In this document: in pieces, positions 44,996-55,430 of the stretch
How positions within the stretch are numbered: the first letter of the stretch is position 1
Layout of the letters: each line of letters opens with the position of its first letter
NCBI GenBank assembly: GCA_035772405.1
Contig: JAYKKM010000145.1
Location: forward strand, 1,399,001-1,463,000
Length of the DNA stretch: 64,000 nt
Source of the DNA: Chrysogorgia sp. JL179-B06
Lineage: Eukaryota > Cnidaria > Anthozoa > Scleralcyonacea > Chrysogorgiidae
Direction: 5' to 3'
The notes under the pieces: generated by a model
The model's input: the letters and a program-made list of their open reading frames with translations, nothing else
What the model was told of the DNA's origin: nothing
The model's database searches: none
Made by a program: the position numbers and the translations under genes

Positions 44996-46319
44996 GTAAG
45001 TTTACCATGTTTGTAAGAAAGATTATACTAGAAACGTACTAGTAGTCTAATGCAAATATTGTAGGCAGCACACTAATCTTGACTTGGGTTCTGTGTCTCG
45101 TGCCCAGACCTAGGAAGCTTTGTAAACTTGGGAGGGCCGACCAAAGCAAAATTCGGGGGGTACGCCCCCGAAAAATTTTGAAATCTAGATTCCCGCAAAT
45201 GGCATTTCCTCCATTCTGAGCGGTGATTTTTCAGCTCAGAAGTTTATAAAATTTCATATTTTGGACTGTGGTGGGCCCCAAGCAGGCCCCACACAATGAC
45301 ATTATGACACACCCTGCTCTCCCGCTGTGAGCCCCAATCGAATAGTTTTCCCGGGCCCTATTTTTGAGCCACGCCGTCCCTGGGAACCACTGACAACATA
45401 TTAATGCAATGGTCAGCGAGTCCGATATACCTTTTAGCCTCAATCATTCCGCGATTTCCACCCTTCCAATTCTGCTTAGTTAAAAAAGAAAGCCTACTAG
45501 GGCTGCGTAAACTAGAGAAATATTAGTACTTTAGTTTAGTAAAACACTCGGGTTAACATGCAAAGATAATGTGATTATTATTAATAGGAAGATGATGTTT
45601 TCGAACTTCTACTTTCGAATGTTTACTGCAATTTTTCTTTCAAATTCAATGAATTTTTGGGGGTTCGAAAGCTATTCCTGGCCCCCCTTTTATAATATAT
45701 ATAGTTCCACGGCCCCCGACCCCCCTGCTTGCTACGCCCCTGCGCGGAACTATGTATAGTGACTATATATAGTCGATCGACGTTAAAATCACAATCGATT
45801 TTCAACGATGTAACTCGCAGATGCATGTTCGTTTAATCGCCGGATGCGGAAACTATCCGAATCAAATGTTCTGAACTCGCTAACGGCAACGTGTTCTATA
45901 CTTTATGCTGAACTTCTAGCTGTATTTTATGGCGCGTTTATAATGTCAAAATTGAATGTGACCATTTCAACGCCATACATCTAATTCGAACAACATTTAC
46001 TCAAAACGAGCAAGCCTCGCGAAGCGGCGAAGTTATAAATGTTCTATTCAAGCGACACTTTTGCCAAATCGAACTTCACGTTTACGTTTGTAATATTTCT
46101 GAATTGAATGACTTATCTGGCGGTCGAACGGTTATATTTTAAATCAAACAAACGTCAAAACGAACAGGAATACCCTTCTATATACCATGCACTGCTCCTG
46201 TGTATGTTCCGAGGCAGCATTTCACTTCTGATCAGAACTCCTAGTTTTAATAGTAACACGCAGTCACCTCGGAATCCTTTGTTTCAAGAGGAACGTTCAA
46301 TCTCGAATATCTTCCTGTT
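44996..46319. other. MCT intron, left part
   Basis: Contains G/C-rich repeat-like stretches (GGGGGTACGCCCCCG at about 45158 and CCCCCGACCCCCCTGCTTGC near 45714) resembling eroded transposon ends. No supported gene. Confidence 0.4.
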
Positions 46320-46712
46320 AATAGTAATCTATTCAGCAACGCTCGCCTCATCTGTTCGGTTCAATGAAGGTATTGGGATGAAAAATATTGGTCCGAACCG
46401 ATGGGGAGAGGTTGCATGAAGACGGAAGCACACGAACTGGACGAATTTCAGGGTGGGCGGGTGGGTTGTTTTATCTTTTGGTCAGACTTCGTGTCTCCTG
46501 ACGGAATTCACGCTAAATGGTGCATTTTCTGCCAGGTGTGGTCATTTTATACATCGCCTGTGTCACATGATGCCTAATCTACATATCTGTTACATCATTA
46601 TACCACATTTCCTTTCACATCTGATTACGAGCATTGCGAATAGTAATCTATTCAGCAACGCTCGCCTCATCTGTTCGGTTCAATGAAGGTATTGGGATGA
46701 AAAATATTGGTC
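46320..46712 (-). repeat. Direct repeats downstream of a tyrosine-recombinase gene (Ngaro-type ends)
   Basis: A 74-bp sequence starting AATAGTAATCTATTCAGCAA is present twice in direct orientation, at 46320-46393 and 46639-46712, without visible differences. The 245 bp between them is unrelated. Ngaro-type elements have a B1-A2-B2 arrangement after their genes, and this fits, with the 74-bp unit as B. The matching A1 at the 5' end is not found because the element is truncated. Confidence 0.5.
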
Positions 46713-46822
46713 ACCCCCTCTTGTTCTCAGTTACTCATCCCACCCTACCCACCTATTCATCTCATACCCTTGTGCCCCAAACCTACTCCCATACCTCACC
46801 CCAACCTCAAATCCTATCCTGT

Positions 46823-47536
46823 TCATGCGATAGAATCAGTATGGGGACGTTTGGTAGAAGATATCACAGGAAACGCACAAACAAAACGTTTAAGTTGATT
46901 CATCTCAGTCCAGTCCGCCGTTACTTGTAGGGCGTCATGAGACGCCAATTTAGCAGACGCTCCTATCGGGTTTAACACCTTCGCTAGTTGCAGATAATAT
47001 AGCGCGGTATGTCTTCGTGACCAACCAACATGATCCATGATTTCGGACAATTCGGCGCCTGACAAGGCTAACGTCACCGCGCACCCTGCTCGGAAACCAT
47101 GTAAGGTCTCTCCATCATCTGCTCCCATCTCCTTTAAATAAACTTTCAAGCGTGCTTCAGCCGTGGATGATGTGAGGGGGCAATTTTGAATGCCCCCTTG
47201 AGGCGTTGTCGGGCGGAACAAATACCCTGTGGTAAGGTCAATCCGTAGAGTGGTTGCGATAGCTATATACCGTTCGATGGCAGCCACCGGGCACAACGTG
47301 GTGTTAGGATTTCGGCGGATACCAAAAACATTAGCATCTCCATCACGTAAAGTTTCCCCCCAGATGTGGTTAAACATAAAACCATCATCGTTAGGAAAAC
47401 GAAGAATCTCAGCAACTTTTACCTGTCCCAGATCCCCAGGCCGATCACCACTAAAAAACATTGACTTAAAGTAAGCCTGATCGCGGGCAAGGATGAAACG
47501 TTGAATAGGAGAAACTGTCGAAGATGATACTGACAA
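46823..47536 (-). pseudogene. Tyrosine recombinase catalytic domain of Ngaro/DIRS-type element
   Basis: 237 residues with a complete-looking catalytic set: Arg32 in SGDRPGDLGQ, His146 and Arg149 in LHGFRAG, His169 in DHVGW, and Tyr180 or 181 in TALYYL. This enzyme integrates the circular DNA copy of the element without making target duplications. The upstream half lies at 47568-47918; a short (GTCAATAT)n expansion lies between the two and breaks the frame. It is the best preserved enzyme domain among the elements here. Confidence 0.85.
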
Positions 47537-47540
47537 TAGT

Positions 47541-47582
47541 AAGTCAATATGTCAATATGTCAATATGTCAATAAGTCAATAT
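47541..47582. repeat. (GTCAATAT)n repeat splitting the recombinase gene
   Basis: Four to five copies of a 9-10 bp unit (AAGTCAATATGTCAATATGT and on). It separates the N-terminal and catalytic parts of the tyrosine recombinase. Confidence 0.75.
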
Positions 47583-47918
47583 GCTGTGCGAGCTGCACGA
47601 GCGTATCAAGGAAAAAAGGAGTAGCCTGTTTCGGGCTAATCCGCGCTTAAATTGCTCTGCAGTCACAAGTCGCAAATAGTCCTTCACTAGTCGATCTGCA
47701 GCCGGGTTGCCCAAACATAAGCGTTTATCCCATTCCCCATCTCTACCTATGGAATGAAAAATGGACCTAAGTTTGCCGATATACGAGTCGACTGTTTTGT
47801 ATGACAATCGCATTGGGCATTCACAGGGGTGTACACCCCGTTGACCTAGGAAGGAACAAGAATTACAATGAACCTGTGTCTTGCCATGCCGATCCTTGTA
47901 GATTAAGAAACGACACAA
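47568..47918 (-). pseudogene. Tyrosine recombinase N-terminal (core-binding) domain
   Basis: Reads CRFLIYKDRHGKTQVHCNSC, GVHPCECPMRLSYKTVDSYI and KLRSIFHSIGRDGEWDK, the Cys-containing, helical DNA-binding part typical of eukaryotic YR-element recombinases. The phase differs from the catalytic domain downstream and from the zinc ribbon upstream. Confidence 0.7.
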
Positions 47919-47965
47919 ATCCCGTCAGGAAGGGCGGTCAGAAAAACTTGAAGTTCATTCTGCAA

Positions 47966-48184
47966 CTAATTCTTTTGACGAACATAACTGGTCGTCTTCT
48001 CATAATTTGTCAACTGCTGTAACCGATTATCCAAAGCAACAAGGTCAACATCTGGAAGAACATCAGGTTTGGGTGTAGATCGTTTCCTATTATAACCACA
48101 GCGTTGACAAAAACGAAAATCAGCATCATTAGCGTGTCCACAACCTGGACAACGAACAGAAGGGATAAACAACTTCGCCACCAA
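47966..48184 (-). pseudogene. Zinc-ribbon N-terminus of the recombinase frame
   Basis: The frame starts MVAKLFIPSVRCPGCGHAND and contains FRFCQRCGYNRKR, with two CxxC pairs. It is followed by a short acidic and Leu-rich stretch. It precedes the recombinase and is probably its N-terminal domain, now separated by phase changes near 47960. Confidence 0.65.
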
Positions 48185-48332
48185 AGGAAGTTCCTAAGAA
48201 GAGTAAACAAAAAGAAAAGAAGAAAACATACAAAATACACACCACAAACATTCGAAAATACACATTTATTGTTGTGCCGGCTTTCAGTTCTGATATAACC
48301 TCACAAATAGCATACATTATAGTAGTAACGGT

Positions 48333-48914
48333 TCAATCGTCAAAAGACAGGGCAAATGCCCACAAGTCACCAGAAAATGCCGGAGAAGGGTTCCACCCAT
48401 TCCTTGAGGGAACAAGCAAAGGATTTCCACTTCGTTTCACAGCTAAACACACAGAGTCCGTCCCATATCGTTGAAGCAAAGGCCACCAGTACTTGCGAGG
48501 GTAAATATCGAATGTAACTAACGTGCATGACCGATGATGACGCCGAAGGAAACGGAACACGGCCCCAACCAAAAGCAATGGAGGAAAAACGTAGGGATGA
48601 TTCAACATGGGATTAGCCGATAACAGATTTTGAGCGAAGAAATTAATCCCAGAGGATTGTGGGGACGGACCTGGCGTAAAATGTGGCAAGACGTTACCTT
48701 GGCTATCAGTCATGGCATTAGAATCTAAGGCCATAAAATCACAGGTGTGGCCGCTGAGTCCTCCAAAGCGAGCTTGGACGACCTGCCATATATCTGGGTG
48801 GAGTTTGAAATCACCAATTGATAATCGTCGTGATGGACCATCAGCCGGGTTGGCATCAGTTGGAATGTAGGTTAAGTGAAGAGAAATATTAAGCTTAACC
48901 GTAGTAAAAAACAA
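48333..48914 (-). pseudogene. RNase H end of the Ngaro/DIRS-type element
   Basis: The frame includes TYIPTDANPADGPSRR, the conserved end of the DIRS-class RNase H, followed by an uncharacterised linker rich in Pro and Ser. It ends LWAFALSFDD. Upstream it is out of phase with the RNase H start, and some intervening residues seem missing near 48930. Confidence 0.75.
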
Positions 48915-48918
48915 GCTT

Positions 48919-49500
48919 TTAAGAACGCGACTGAGGGGAAGACTGTGTCTCCCTTGGCTGGTCCACGCCTGAAACGGCCAGAAGAGCTCTCTCCAGAGCC
49001 ACAGCTTCCCTTATACAAATATCCCAGGATTGTTCTTGTGGGGTCCAACAATCGGAAATATGCATCTCTGGAGCAGGAGACACTACAGAGCCGCCCCAAC
49101 CAGACCCAGAGGCATCCGACGCAATCGTGAGGCGGACATGACGTTCATCACGCCATGGCAAGGGATCATCCCAGGTTTCCAGAAACAGCCAATGAGCAAT
49201 TTCATCTTTGAGAAGACCTTGTACTTGAGTCGGACGCGCAAGACGATTACTTTGTCCGATCGCACTATTCATTTCCCTGGTAAACAGAAGTGCAGCAGGG
49301 ACAGCCAACGACAGAGAGACGCATTTACCGACCAATCTCTGCAACGTGGTCACGGACACCGTGGTACGAGCAAGAACCGCACGAACAAGTTCCAAAAACT
49401 TCTCTTTCTTGTGTGGTAAGAGGGCAAACACCTCACGAGCGGAATCAGAAGAAAACCCAAGGAATGGGACCACTTTCCTGGGAATAAGGATGGACTAAAC
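48919..49500 (-). pseudogene. Reverse transcriptase end and RNase H start, Ngaro/DIRS-type element
   Basis: Begins MVPFLGFSSDSAREVFAL, the thumb region of DIRS-class reverse transcriptases, and continues with LQRLVGKCVSLSLAVPAALL. The RNase H segment follows (RLTIASDASGSGWGG). The polymerase palm is absent because the element is 5'-truncated at about 49500. Gag is missing. Confidence 0.8.
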
Positions 49501-49682
49501 TATGTGGTGTCATTGGTCAGGATTCCACATTAGGGTTAACAAATGCTCCACATTCGGAATTAAACACAAGGGGAAAAATCAACGCAATTCATACCATATT
49601 TAAAAGTAAATAATCAGACGATTCCAGTTGTTGAAATAAATTAATAATTTAAGTACCTATAGGAAAGAAATTTAATTATAAA

Positions 49683-50158
49683 ATGGAAACGGATGAAATT
49701 GAAAAAGAATTAGAACTGGAACTAACGGACTACTTAGATAAGATTCACAGATCACCTCTCCACTCAAGAAATAAAATACTGATTACTATAAAATATGTGT
49801 ACAGTAAACTGCGTTGGCGTTTATCTATATATAAGCTCTCGGAGACTTGGGTCGTCCAACACCTGGATGACAGGATTATAAACTACGTCAAGTGTTGGCT
49901 ACAAGGGGCAAACCTTACACATTTAAAACTTGCTAGCAGCAAATTTGGTTTTGGTCTTCAGCTAGCCTGCGTGCAGACTCTACAATCCAGAGTCTGCACG
50001 CAGCCTGACGCAGGCTAGTCTTCAGCTGGTGTCCGACGTTTTTAAATACTGCAAGCTTTCCATCAGACAAATCCTTTCAAAATCCATCAACAACGAAATT
50101 AAAACCCTCTTCAACCGCACAAAATTGAATTATGTGCGAACGCTATAATTACTAGACG
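49683..50158 (+). pseudogene. LINE reverse-transcriptase C-terminal part (endonuclease-type LINE)
   Basis: Reads KYVYSKLRWRLSIYKLSETW and HLDDRIINYVKCWLQG, the post-polymerase region of R2/NeSL-like LINEs. It is interrupted by a 55-bp element at 49964-50018, then continues with SDVFKYCKLSIRQIL. A small CGCTATAATTACTAG duplication follows at about 50138-50170. It is 5'-truncated within the reverse transcriptase. Confidence 0.7.
49964..50018. mobile_element. 55-bp micro-MITE with 9-bp target duplication
   Basis: AGCCTGCGTGCAGACTCT pairs with AGAGTCTGCACGCAG. It is flanked by TCTTCAGCT at 49955-49963 and 50019-50027. Removing it restores the LINE reading. A 9-bp duplication suggests a Mutator-like mover. 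Confidence 0.75.
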
Positions 50159-50159
50159 C

Positions 50160-50631
50160 TATAATTACTAGCAACAATGGCAATTCTAAAGCAATTCTTA
50201 CACGACAAATCGAAAACAACGTTAGTAGAACATCTCTCAACCCTAAAGGAACAAAACACGATTATGAAGCACATCAAACAAGTATCTACACCCAAATTGA
50301 TAACGATGTGGCATAACATCTGCACCTCAAATGCTGAAGAATATATTCATTTTTGTAAGACGAGTGTAATTGTTTAACTGTTTACATGCTATACTTTCGC
50401 TGGTGACTCATCTCTGATTTTTACTTCTCTAACAAGAACACAACACGTAAACTACACTATGTCTAGACAAGTCTAGACTGTGTTTTTCGACGCTGGAATG
50501 TAATATGAAACTGTAGGACACGCCCACAAATGTCACTCCGTTCTGACGAAATTAGTATTATCAAGTTAATGAGTTTGTTTACAACGAGCTTTGATATTTA
50601 GTCTGCCAAATTATACTCTATACTTTATACA
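50160..50631 (+). pseudogene. LINE spacer between reverse transcriptase and endonuclease
   Basis: Broken frames such as LKEQNTIMKHIKQVS and CTSNAEEYIHFC. The Cys-rich knuckle usually found here is not visible, so part may be deleted. Confidence 0.45.
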
Positions 50632-51078
50632 TTGCTTCGTTATTTATGTCAACTAAAGAACTATGGATTCAATATTTATGGTGATTTTGAGGGTTATTGC
50701 AAGACTAGTGAACTTTTTCACTCCTTCCGTCCCGACATCGTGTTGGTAAAAGATGACACCATCTACATTTTAGAATTGACGTGCTGCTTTGAAACCAATA
50801 CCGAAAAGAGTAGAAACTTTAAAATGAATGAGTACATAGATATTAAGAATGATTGCACGAGAAGATTTAGACATTGTAAAAATATTTTTATTGAAATAAC
50901 ATCACTTGGTTTAGTCACAACTCACATCGAAAACTTGAACAGTATTTTTAAAGAAACTGATATTAACTATAAGAGGATGATCGCGAAGTGCATGGAAGTG
51001 GCTATGAGAGCTTCATTTTATATTTATATACGCCATAATAAACACTGGACATGTCCGCCTTTGTTAAAGTTTTATTAG
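50632..51078 (+). pseudogene. Restriction-like endonuclease domain of the LINE
   Basis: 148 residues with SFRPDIVLVKDDTIYILELT and CCFETNTEKSRNFK: a P-D then E-x-T arrangement (Asp35, Glu48) as in the PD-(D/E)XK nuclease of R2-superclade LINEs. It ends CPPLLKFY. The frame is intact here, but the upstream protein is broken, so the copy is dead. An AATAAAG and ATT repeats at about 51255-51283 mark the LINE 3' end. Confidence 0.75.
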
Positions 51079-51254
51079 GAAAGTTTTATTGTTTTATTTA
51101 GTTGGTAAAGTTTTATTGTAAATATAGTATAACTTCTTAAATATGTTGCCTGTTTATCTCTGTGGATTGCCCTACGTTTACGTATGGAGAGAAACACAGA
51201 GTTTATATCTTCTTAAGATTATTTTGTAATATTGCTTCAAACGATTTTTCTGAA

Positions 51255-51283
51255 ATAAAGTTTTCATTATTATTATTTACAAT
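51255..51283 (+). terminator. LINE 3' end signal
   Basis: AATAAAG followed by CATTATTATTATTTAC, a typical short-repeat tail of a LINE insertion. Confidence 0.5.
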
Positions 51284-51380
51284 TAATGTGATGCCTTACG
51301 ACTTTACGGACTACTGAAATATGTATACTATCGTGATGGTGCTACAATATAATTACTTCTTGATTCTCTTTCCACCGTAG

Positions 51381-51742
51381 GCTGGCTTGTTGATATCTCG
51401 GGCTCCTACAACTTGGCTTTCTATGCATCCGGTGGAGTTTCGTTTATTGGCTTCGGTTTGTTGTTCATGGTGCCTGTGTTGATCCCTCGAGATGTTCGTG
51501 GTCATAATAATACGGCATATGAAGCTGACATGGAAGAAATACCTGATAAAAAAGATGCTCCTCCTGAAAAGAATGACCTCTCCAGCGCAGACCAGAGCAA
51601 AAACGCAACGCACAGCGATGCATTTGCTGATAATTCGTTTTCATCTTCTGGGAAGATTAATACATGTCTTGAAGTAGATGTTGGCGTGGCAGGGGCATAT
51701 TCAAACAAAGTGATTGATGATGAAAATTCGGCGTCGCTTTGA
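51381..51742 (+). CDS. MCT-like gene, last exon (TM12 and cytosolic tail)
   Basis: Acceptor CCGTAG. In phase it reads GWLVDISGSYNLAFYASGGV, then FGLLFMVPVLIPRDV (TM12) and a hydrophilic tail rich in Asp, Glu, Ser and Asn that ends ENSASL before TGA. Acidic C-terminal tails are usual in MCTs and face the cytosol. A CAGA microsatellite starts right after the stop. No clear AATAAA is seen within 200 bases. Confidence 0.85.

Positions 51743-51743
<1 letters not shown>

Positions 51744-51835
<92 letters not shown>
51744..51835. repeat. (CAGA)n microsatellite
   Basis: About 22 tetranucleotide units immediately after the MCT stop codon, with one GATA slip. Confidence 0.95.
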
Positions 51836-51943
51836 AGAATCAGAATTGAATAACGTTTATTTCAGTCATGAAAGCCGTACGTATATATTAAAAAGTACAT
51901 TTATACATTAATGTAATTTTATACATTAAAAAAAAGAAATTAT

Positions 51944-52370
51944 TTACATACAAATACACATACATACAATATATATATATATAGATATATATCGGATGAC
52001 AATTTGTTTGCCCGATGATAACTTCTTTTTAAAAATTGCTTTTGATGTAGAAGACTTATGAAAACGATCCTTTATAATATTCCGTATTCGTGTTATATCT
52101 ACATTAAGTTCATTTTCTCTAAGTCGAGATTTATAAGGGTTATTTACGGAACATTTGGAGAAAATATCACTCAGATACTTAGGCACGTTACAGTTAATTG
52201 TATCGTACATAAGCAAACTGAGGTATTTAAATGTTTTAGTATATCAACAGATCTTACATCATAGTTAGCCCTGAGAAGTTGTAATACGGGCGCACGATTC
52301 TGTAATTTCTGAATATTGCTAGCGAGCCCTTTATTTAAGTTACCCAACACAACGTCACAGTAGTAGAAGA
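51944..52370 (-). pseudogene. CR1/L2-like LINE 3' fragment
   Basis: Across two phases the minus strand reads LNKGLASNIQKLQNRAP, ANYDVRSVDILKHL, and MLMYDTINCNVPKYLSDIFS then CSVNNPYKSRLREN. This is the typical last part of jockey/CR1/L2 open frame 2, and it is 5'-truncated and decayed. A TA run closes the left edge (51967-51992). Confidence 0.65.
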
Positions 52371-52395
52371 CAGGCTGTATAAGGGCATAAAGCTG

Positions 52396-52532
52396 GATTT
52401 CGATTAAGCGAATATAGTCGCGCGAATGACATTTCTATTGTAAAAATTGAATGGATTTCAACTTGGTTGCACACGAGCGCGCATTAAACAAAAGGAGAAA
52501 GTCGTTCGCGCGACTATATTCTCTTAATCGAA
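52396..52532. mobile_element. TIR MITE, 137 bp
   Basis: TTCGATTAAGCGAATATAGT at the left pairs with ACTATATTCTCTTAATCGAA at the right, with inner CGCGCGAATGACATTT/AAAGTCGTTCGCGCG. Non-coding. Confidence 0.7.
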
Positions 52533-52559
52533 TAAGACAGATTGATTGATTGATTGATT

Positions 52560-52585
52560 CACAGACAGACAGACAGACATTGATT

Positions 52586-52634
<49 letters not shown>

Positions 52635-52650
52635 TAGATAGACAGACAGA
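52560..52650. repeat. (GACA)n microsatellite
   Basis: About 20 units of GACA/CAGA with a TTGATTA interruption, preceded by TTGATTGATTGATTGATT. Confidence 0.95.
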
Positions 52651-52764
52651 TGGCGTTTGGTAATCTCCTAGCAAAATCGTTACGTGTGCGCTGTTATTAC
52701 GATGCGATTTTGAGACTGTCTGTGTTAATGTGTCTGTCTGACTAATGCTATATGATATTTAAGA

Positions 52765-52950
52765 AATAGAAAACATTTTCCGTGTTTCTATAGAGTTATA
52801 GAAACACGAGTGGAAGTTTGGGAGAACGAGAAATGGCAGTGGGAACACGAGCCCGAAGTGCGAGTATTTCCACGCAATTTCGAGTTCTCCCAAACTTTCA
52901 CGAGTGTTTCTATAACGTATGGGAACACGGAAAATGTTTTCTATTTCTTT
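52765..52950. repeat. Hairpin MITE
   Basis: AATAGAAAACATTTTCCGTG pairs with CACGGAAAATGTTTTCTATT, and GTTTGGGAGAAC pairs with GTTCTCCCAAAC; loop near 52850. Confidence 0.7.
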
Positions 52951-53397
52951 TATAAAATAACACTGAGGAAATAAGTAATAAGACTATTTTAAAATGATGA
53001 AAATATACATTCTCCTTACTCACGGTAGACAGCGTCGTCGGCTGCTCAAACGAACATAAACGCTCTTGGCTAAGAAAAGCATTCAATCTTCTCGTTTTTC
53101 TTCGTGTCACATAACATATATTTATCGACATTTTAGCTGTTTGTGAGAAAAGGTTCGTCTTACAGTCCATTTTATATAAATGGCGGGAAATAATCCATGT
53201 TTTCCATGGAGTTATATAAACACGGCTTTCAGCCAATCAGCGCGTGCGTTTTTAATTTGTTATTTTATAAAATGATATATAGTATATAGGTATAGTATCC
53301 TGCTAGGCAATGTTAATATACGAATAAAATATACAATGAAATTTGGGCATAAAAACATTAAAAATACAACAAAAATCTGTCTGTCTGTCTCGTTCTC

Positions 53398-53570
53398 CAC
53401 AGTTGTAAAGGTTTTGCTGTGAAAGCTGTGTTAAGTTGCCTGCAATATATGCCTGCAATAGTTGCCTGCAAAAACTCTGAGCTCCGGACATGACTCGAAC
53501 CCGCAAACCTTCTGAATGCCAGCCAGACGTTCTAACTATTGAGCCACTATAGAACTCAAATGGCAGGGCA
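53398..53570 (-). mobile_element. tRNA-derived SINE (inverted pair, left)
   Basis: The minus strand has TGGCTCAATAGTTAGAACG (A box-like) and GGGTTCGAGTC (B box). Its outer part, GTTGTAAAGGTTTTGCTGTG, pairs with the right member. Confidence 0.55.
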
Positions 53571-53619
53571 AGGTTAATTACGGTATTTACTGTATTATAT
53601 ACTTCTACCCTTTAACCTT

Positions 53620-53780
53620 TCCCTTCATGCCATCTGAGTTTTAGTGACTCAATGGTTAGAGTGTCTGAATAACATTACGAAGGTTGCGGTTCGAGTCCTG
53701 TCTGGAGCTCAGACGGTTTTTCTTAGTATTGACAACTTAACACAGCTTCCACACCAGAACATTTACAACTTTATATTAAT
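53620..53780 (+). mobile_element. tRNA-derived SINE (inverted pair, right)
   Basis: The plus strand has GTGACTCAATGGTTAGAGTG (A box-like) and GCGGTTCGAGTCC (B box), then GACAACTTAACACAGCTTCC. Same family as the left member, in opposite orientation. Confidence 0.55.
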
Positions 53781-55340
53781 AGTTTTCGCTATGTTGCTAT
53801 GGCAATACCGATAAGCAGCGTTATCATTTACGTATTTAAGAATTATTACTAAACCAATAGTCTCGATACTTTTTAAAGAAGTATTTGTTTAAAACATTTG
53901 CAACCTGAAGGAAAACTGCATGGAGCCACCTTAAAGAGGTCGCGCGCATCAGTGTTCTGTTCTCAGCGGCTAATCTAGCCGATATGTTACCAGCACAAAA
54001 AAGATGGAAAGAGTGTTGCTTTTCAACTTCAATAATTTTTTATTTTATTTAACCAATATCTCCTAACATTTGCTTTGATTCACAATGAACTTGTTTAACA
54101 CAATCAACATTTACAATTGTTACATCCGAAATCTTACGTCATGAATAAAGCACTCTGTTACTATACGATGTATTAAGTTTTTAATCTATATGCAGGATAA
54201 GTTTATCATATACTGTGTTGTGGTAATTCATGAGTTTGGCATGGTTAACGTAAGTAAAACACTTCAACTTCGGATGGAATGAAGATGTAACTGCCATGCA
54301 AAAGAGCTCGGGTGTCGTTGCTGCCGTAACTGTAGCCAGAGGGAGGTTTGTATGTGTAACCAAGATCTGCGTGGGAGCCGGTATCATTTAAGTTAGCATT
54401 GTTTGAGATGTACAAGTCATGCATGACTATTTACAAAGGTTGGACCGTAACCATTCTTGCTGTAAATTGCCTTAAAAGGCTGCAGGTTGTCCTTATTTTT
54501 GAGGGGAAAAATAAACGAGCTCGAGCTTGATCTAAAACCACTCGATCCTAGAAAAATAAAAAAGTAACGCTTATTATGATTCAATCAAATAACACTTACG
54601 TTAGACCAAGCCATTAATATCATTAACCACTAATGGTTGCTTTCTGACATGTATAATAACGAAATAAATAAATACATGTTTAACCACTGGCACTAGTGCT
54701 TTTATAGTAACCTAGAATTTGCAAGTTTATATGTTATCTCGGCATTATTATATGCGCTCATAAGCTCTCTGTACAAGGCTTGCATAAAAGAACACAAAAC
54801 GTTGACATTATAACAGCTGATAAACTAAGTTAATCAAAATGTGTTTCTTGCATAAAAATACAGTTCAATATGAACAACAGTTCATTGATAAACTAAGTTA
54901 ATCAGAATTTGTTTCTTGACATTATAACAGTTGATAAATTTGTATAAAAATGCAGTTGAATATATCTCACAGCTGTGTATGACTATGAGCATATCGTGAG
55001 AAACGATGAACTCACACCAATATACACCTAAAATAGAAGGTAAATCTTATTCACAAACAAATAATTTGATAATTGTGATATTGATAACCATGACGAGTAG
55101 TATATGTTTGATTAGTTAATATTTGGGAATGTTGTGAGAAACCATAGGAGGCGGAAGATAGTTTCATTATGGGATCTGGGCCGGAAAATGTGTGGTTTAG
55201 TTTACCGTTGGAAGACCCGGGTTCAATGCGGGTACTTGGCCTCCAGCTTGTTTGTCAAAAAGAACCCTGTTGTTGATTGATTTCCGTTAGTCTTCAGATA
55301 ATTTAGATGGAATCGAAAATTTACTTTTAAAATGTGTTTT
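53781..55340. other. Mostly unassigned DNA before the satellite
   Basis: Contains an 80-bp imperfect duplication (54803-54880 and 54880-54965, core TTGATAAACTAAGTTAATCA). A weak tRNA-like segment with CCCGGGTTCAATGC lies at about 55180-55250. No gene is supported. Confidence 0.4.
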
Positions 55341-55430
55341 TATTAATCGACATTTATGATTAATGTGCGCTATTTCCAGAATTACCAGCGTTTTGATTTT
55401 ATTCCAACGAACATGCATAAAATATCTTAC
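55341..55430. repeat. Satellite-edge sequence, first copy
   Basis: TATTAATCGACATTTATGAT and on, about 90 bp of non-satellite sequence that recurs at 56246-56335 within the array. Confidence 0.9.

Noticed and set aside
52435..52674. Frame with CLSVCLSVCLSV
   Set aside because: Translation of the GACA microsatellite.
53471..53705. Functional tRNA genes
   Set aside because: A and B boxes are present but the cloverleaf does not close; inverted SINE copies explain them.
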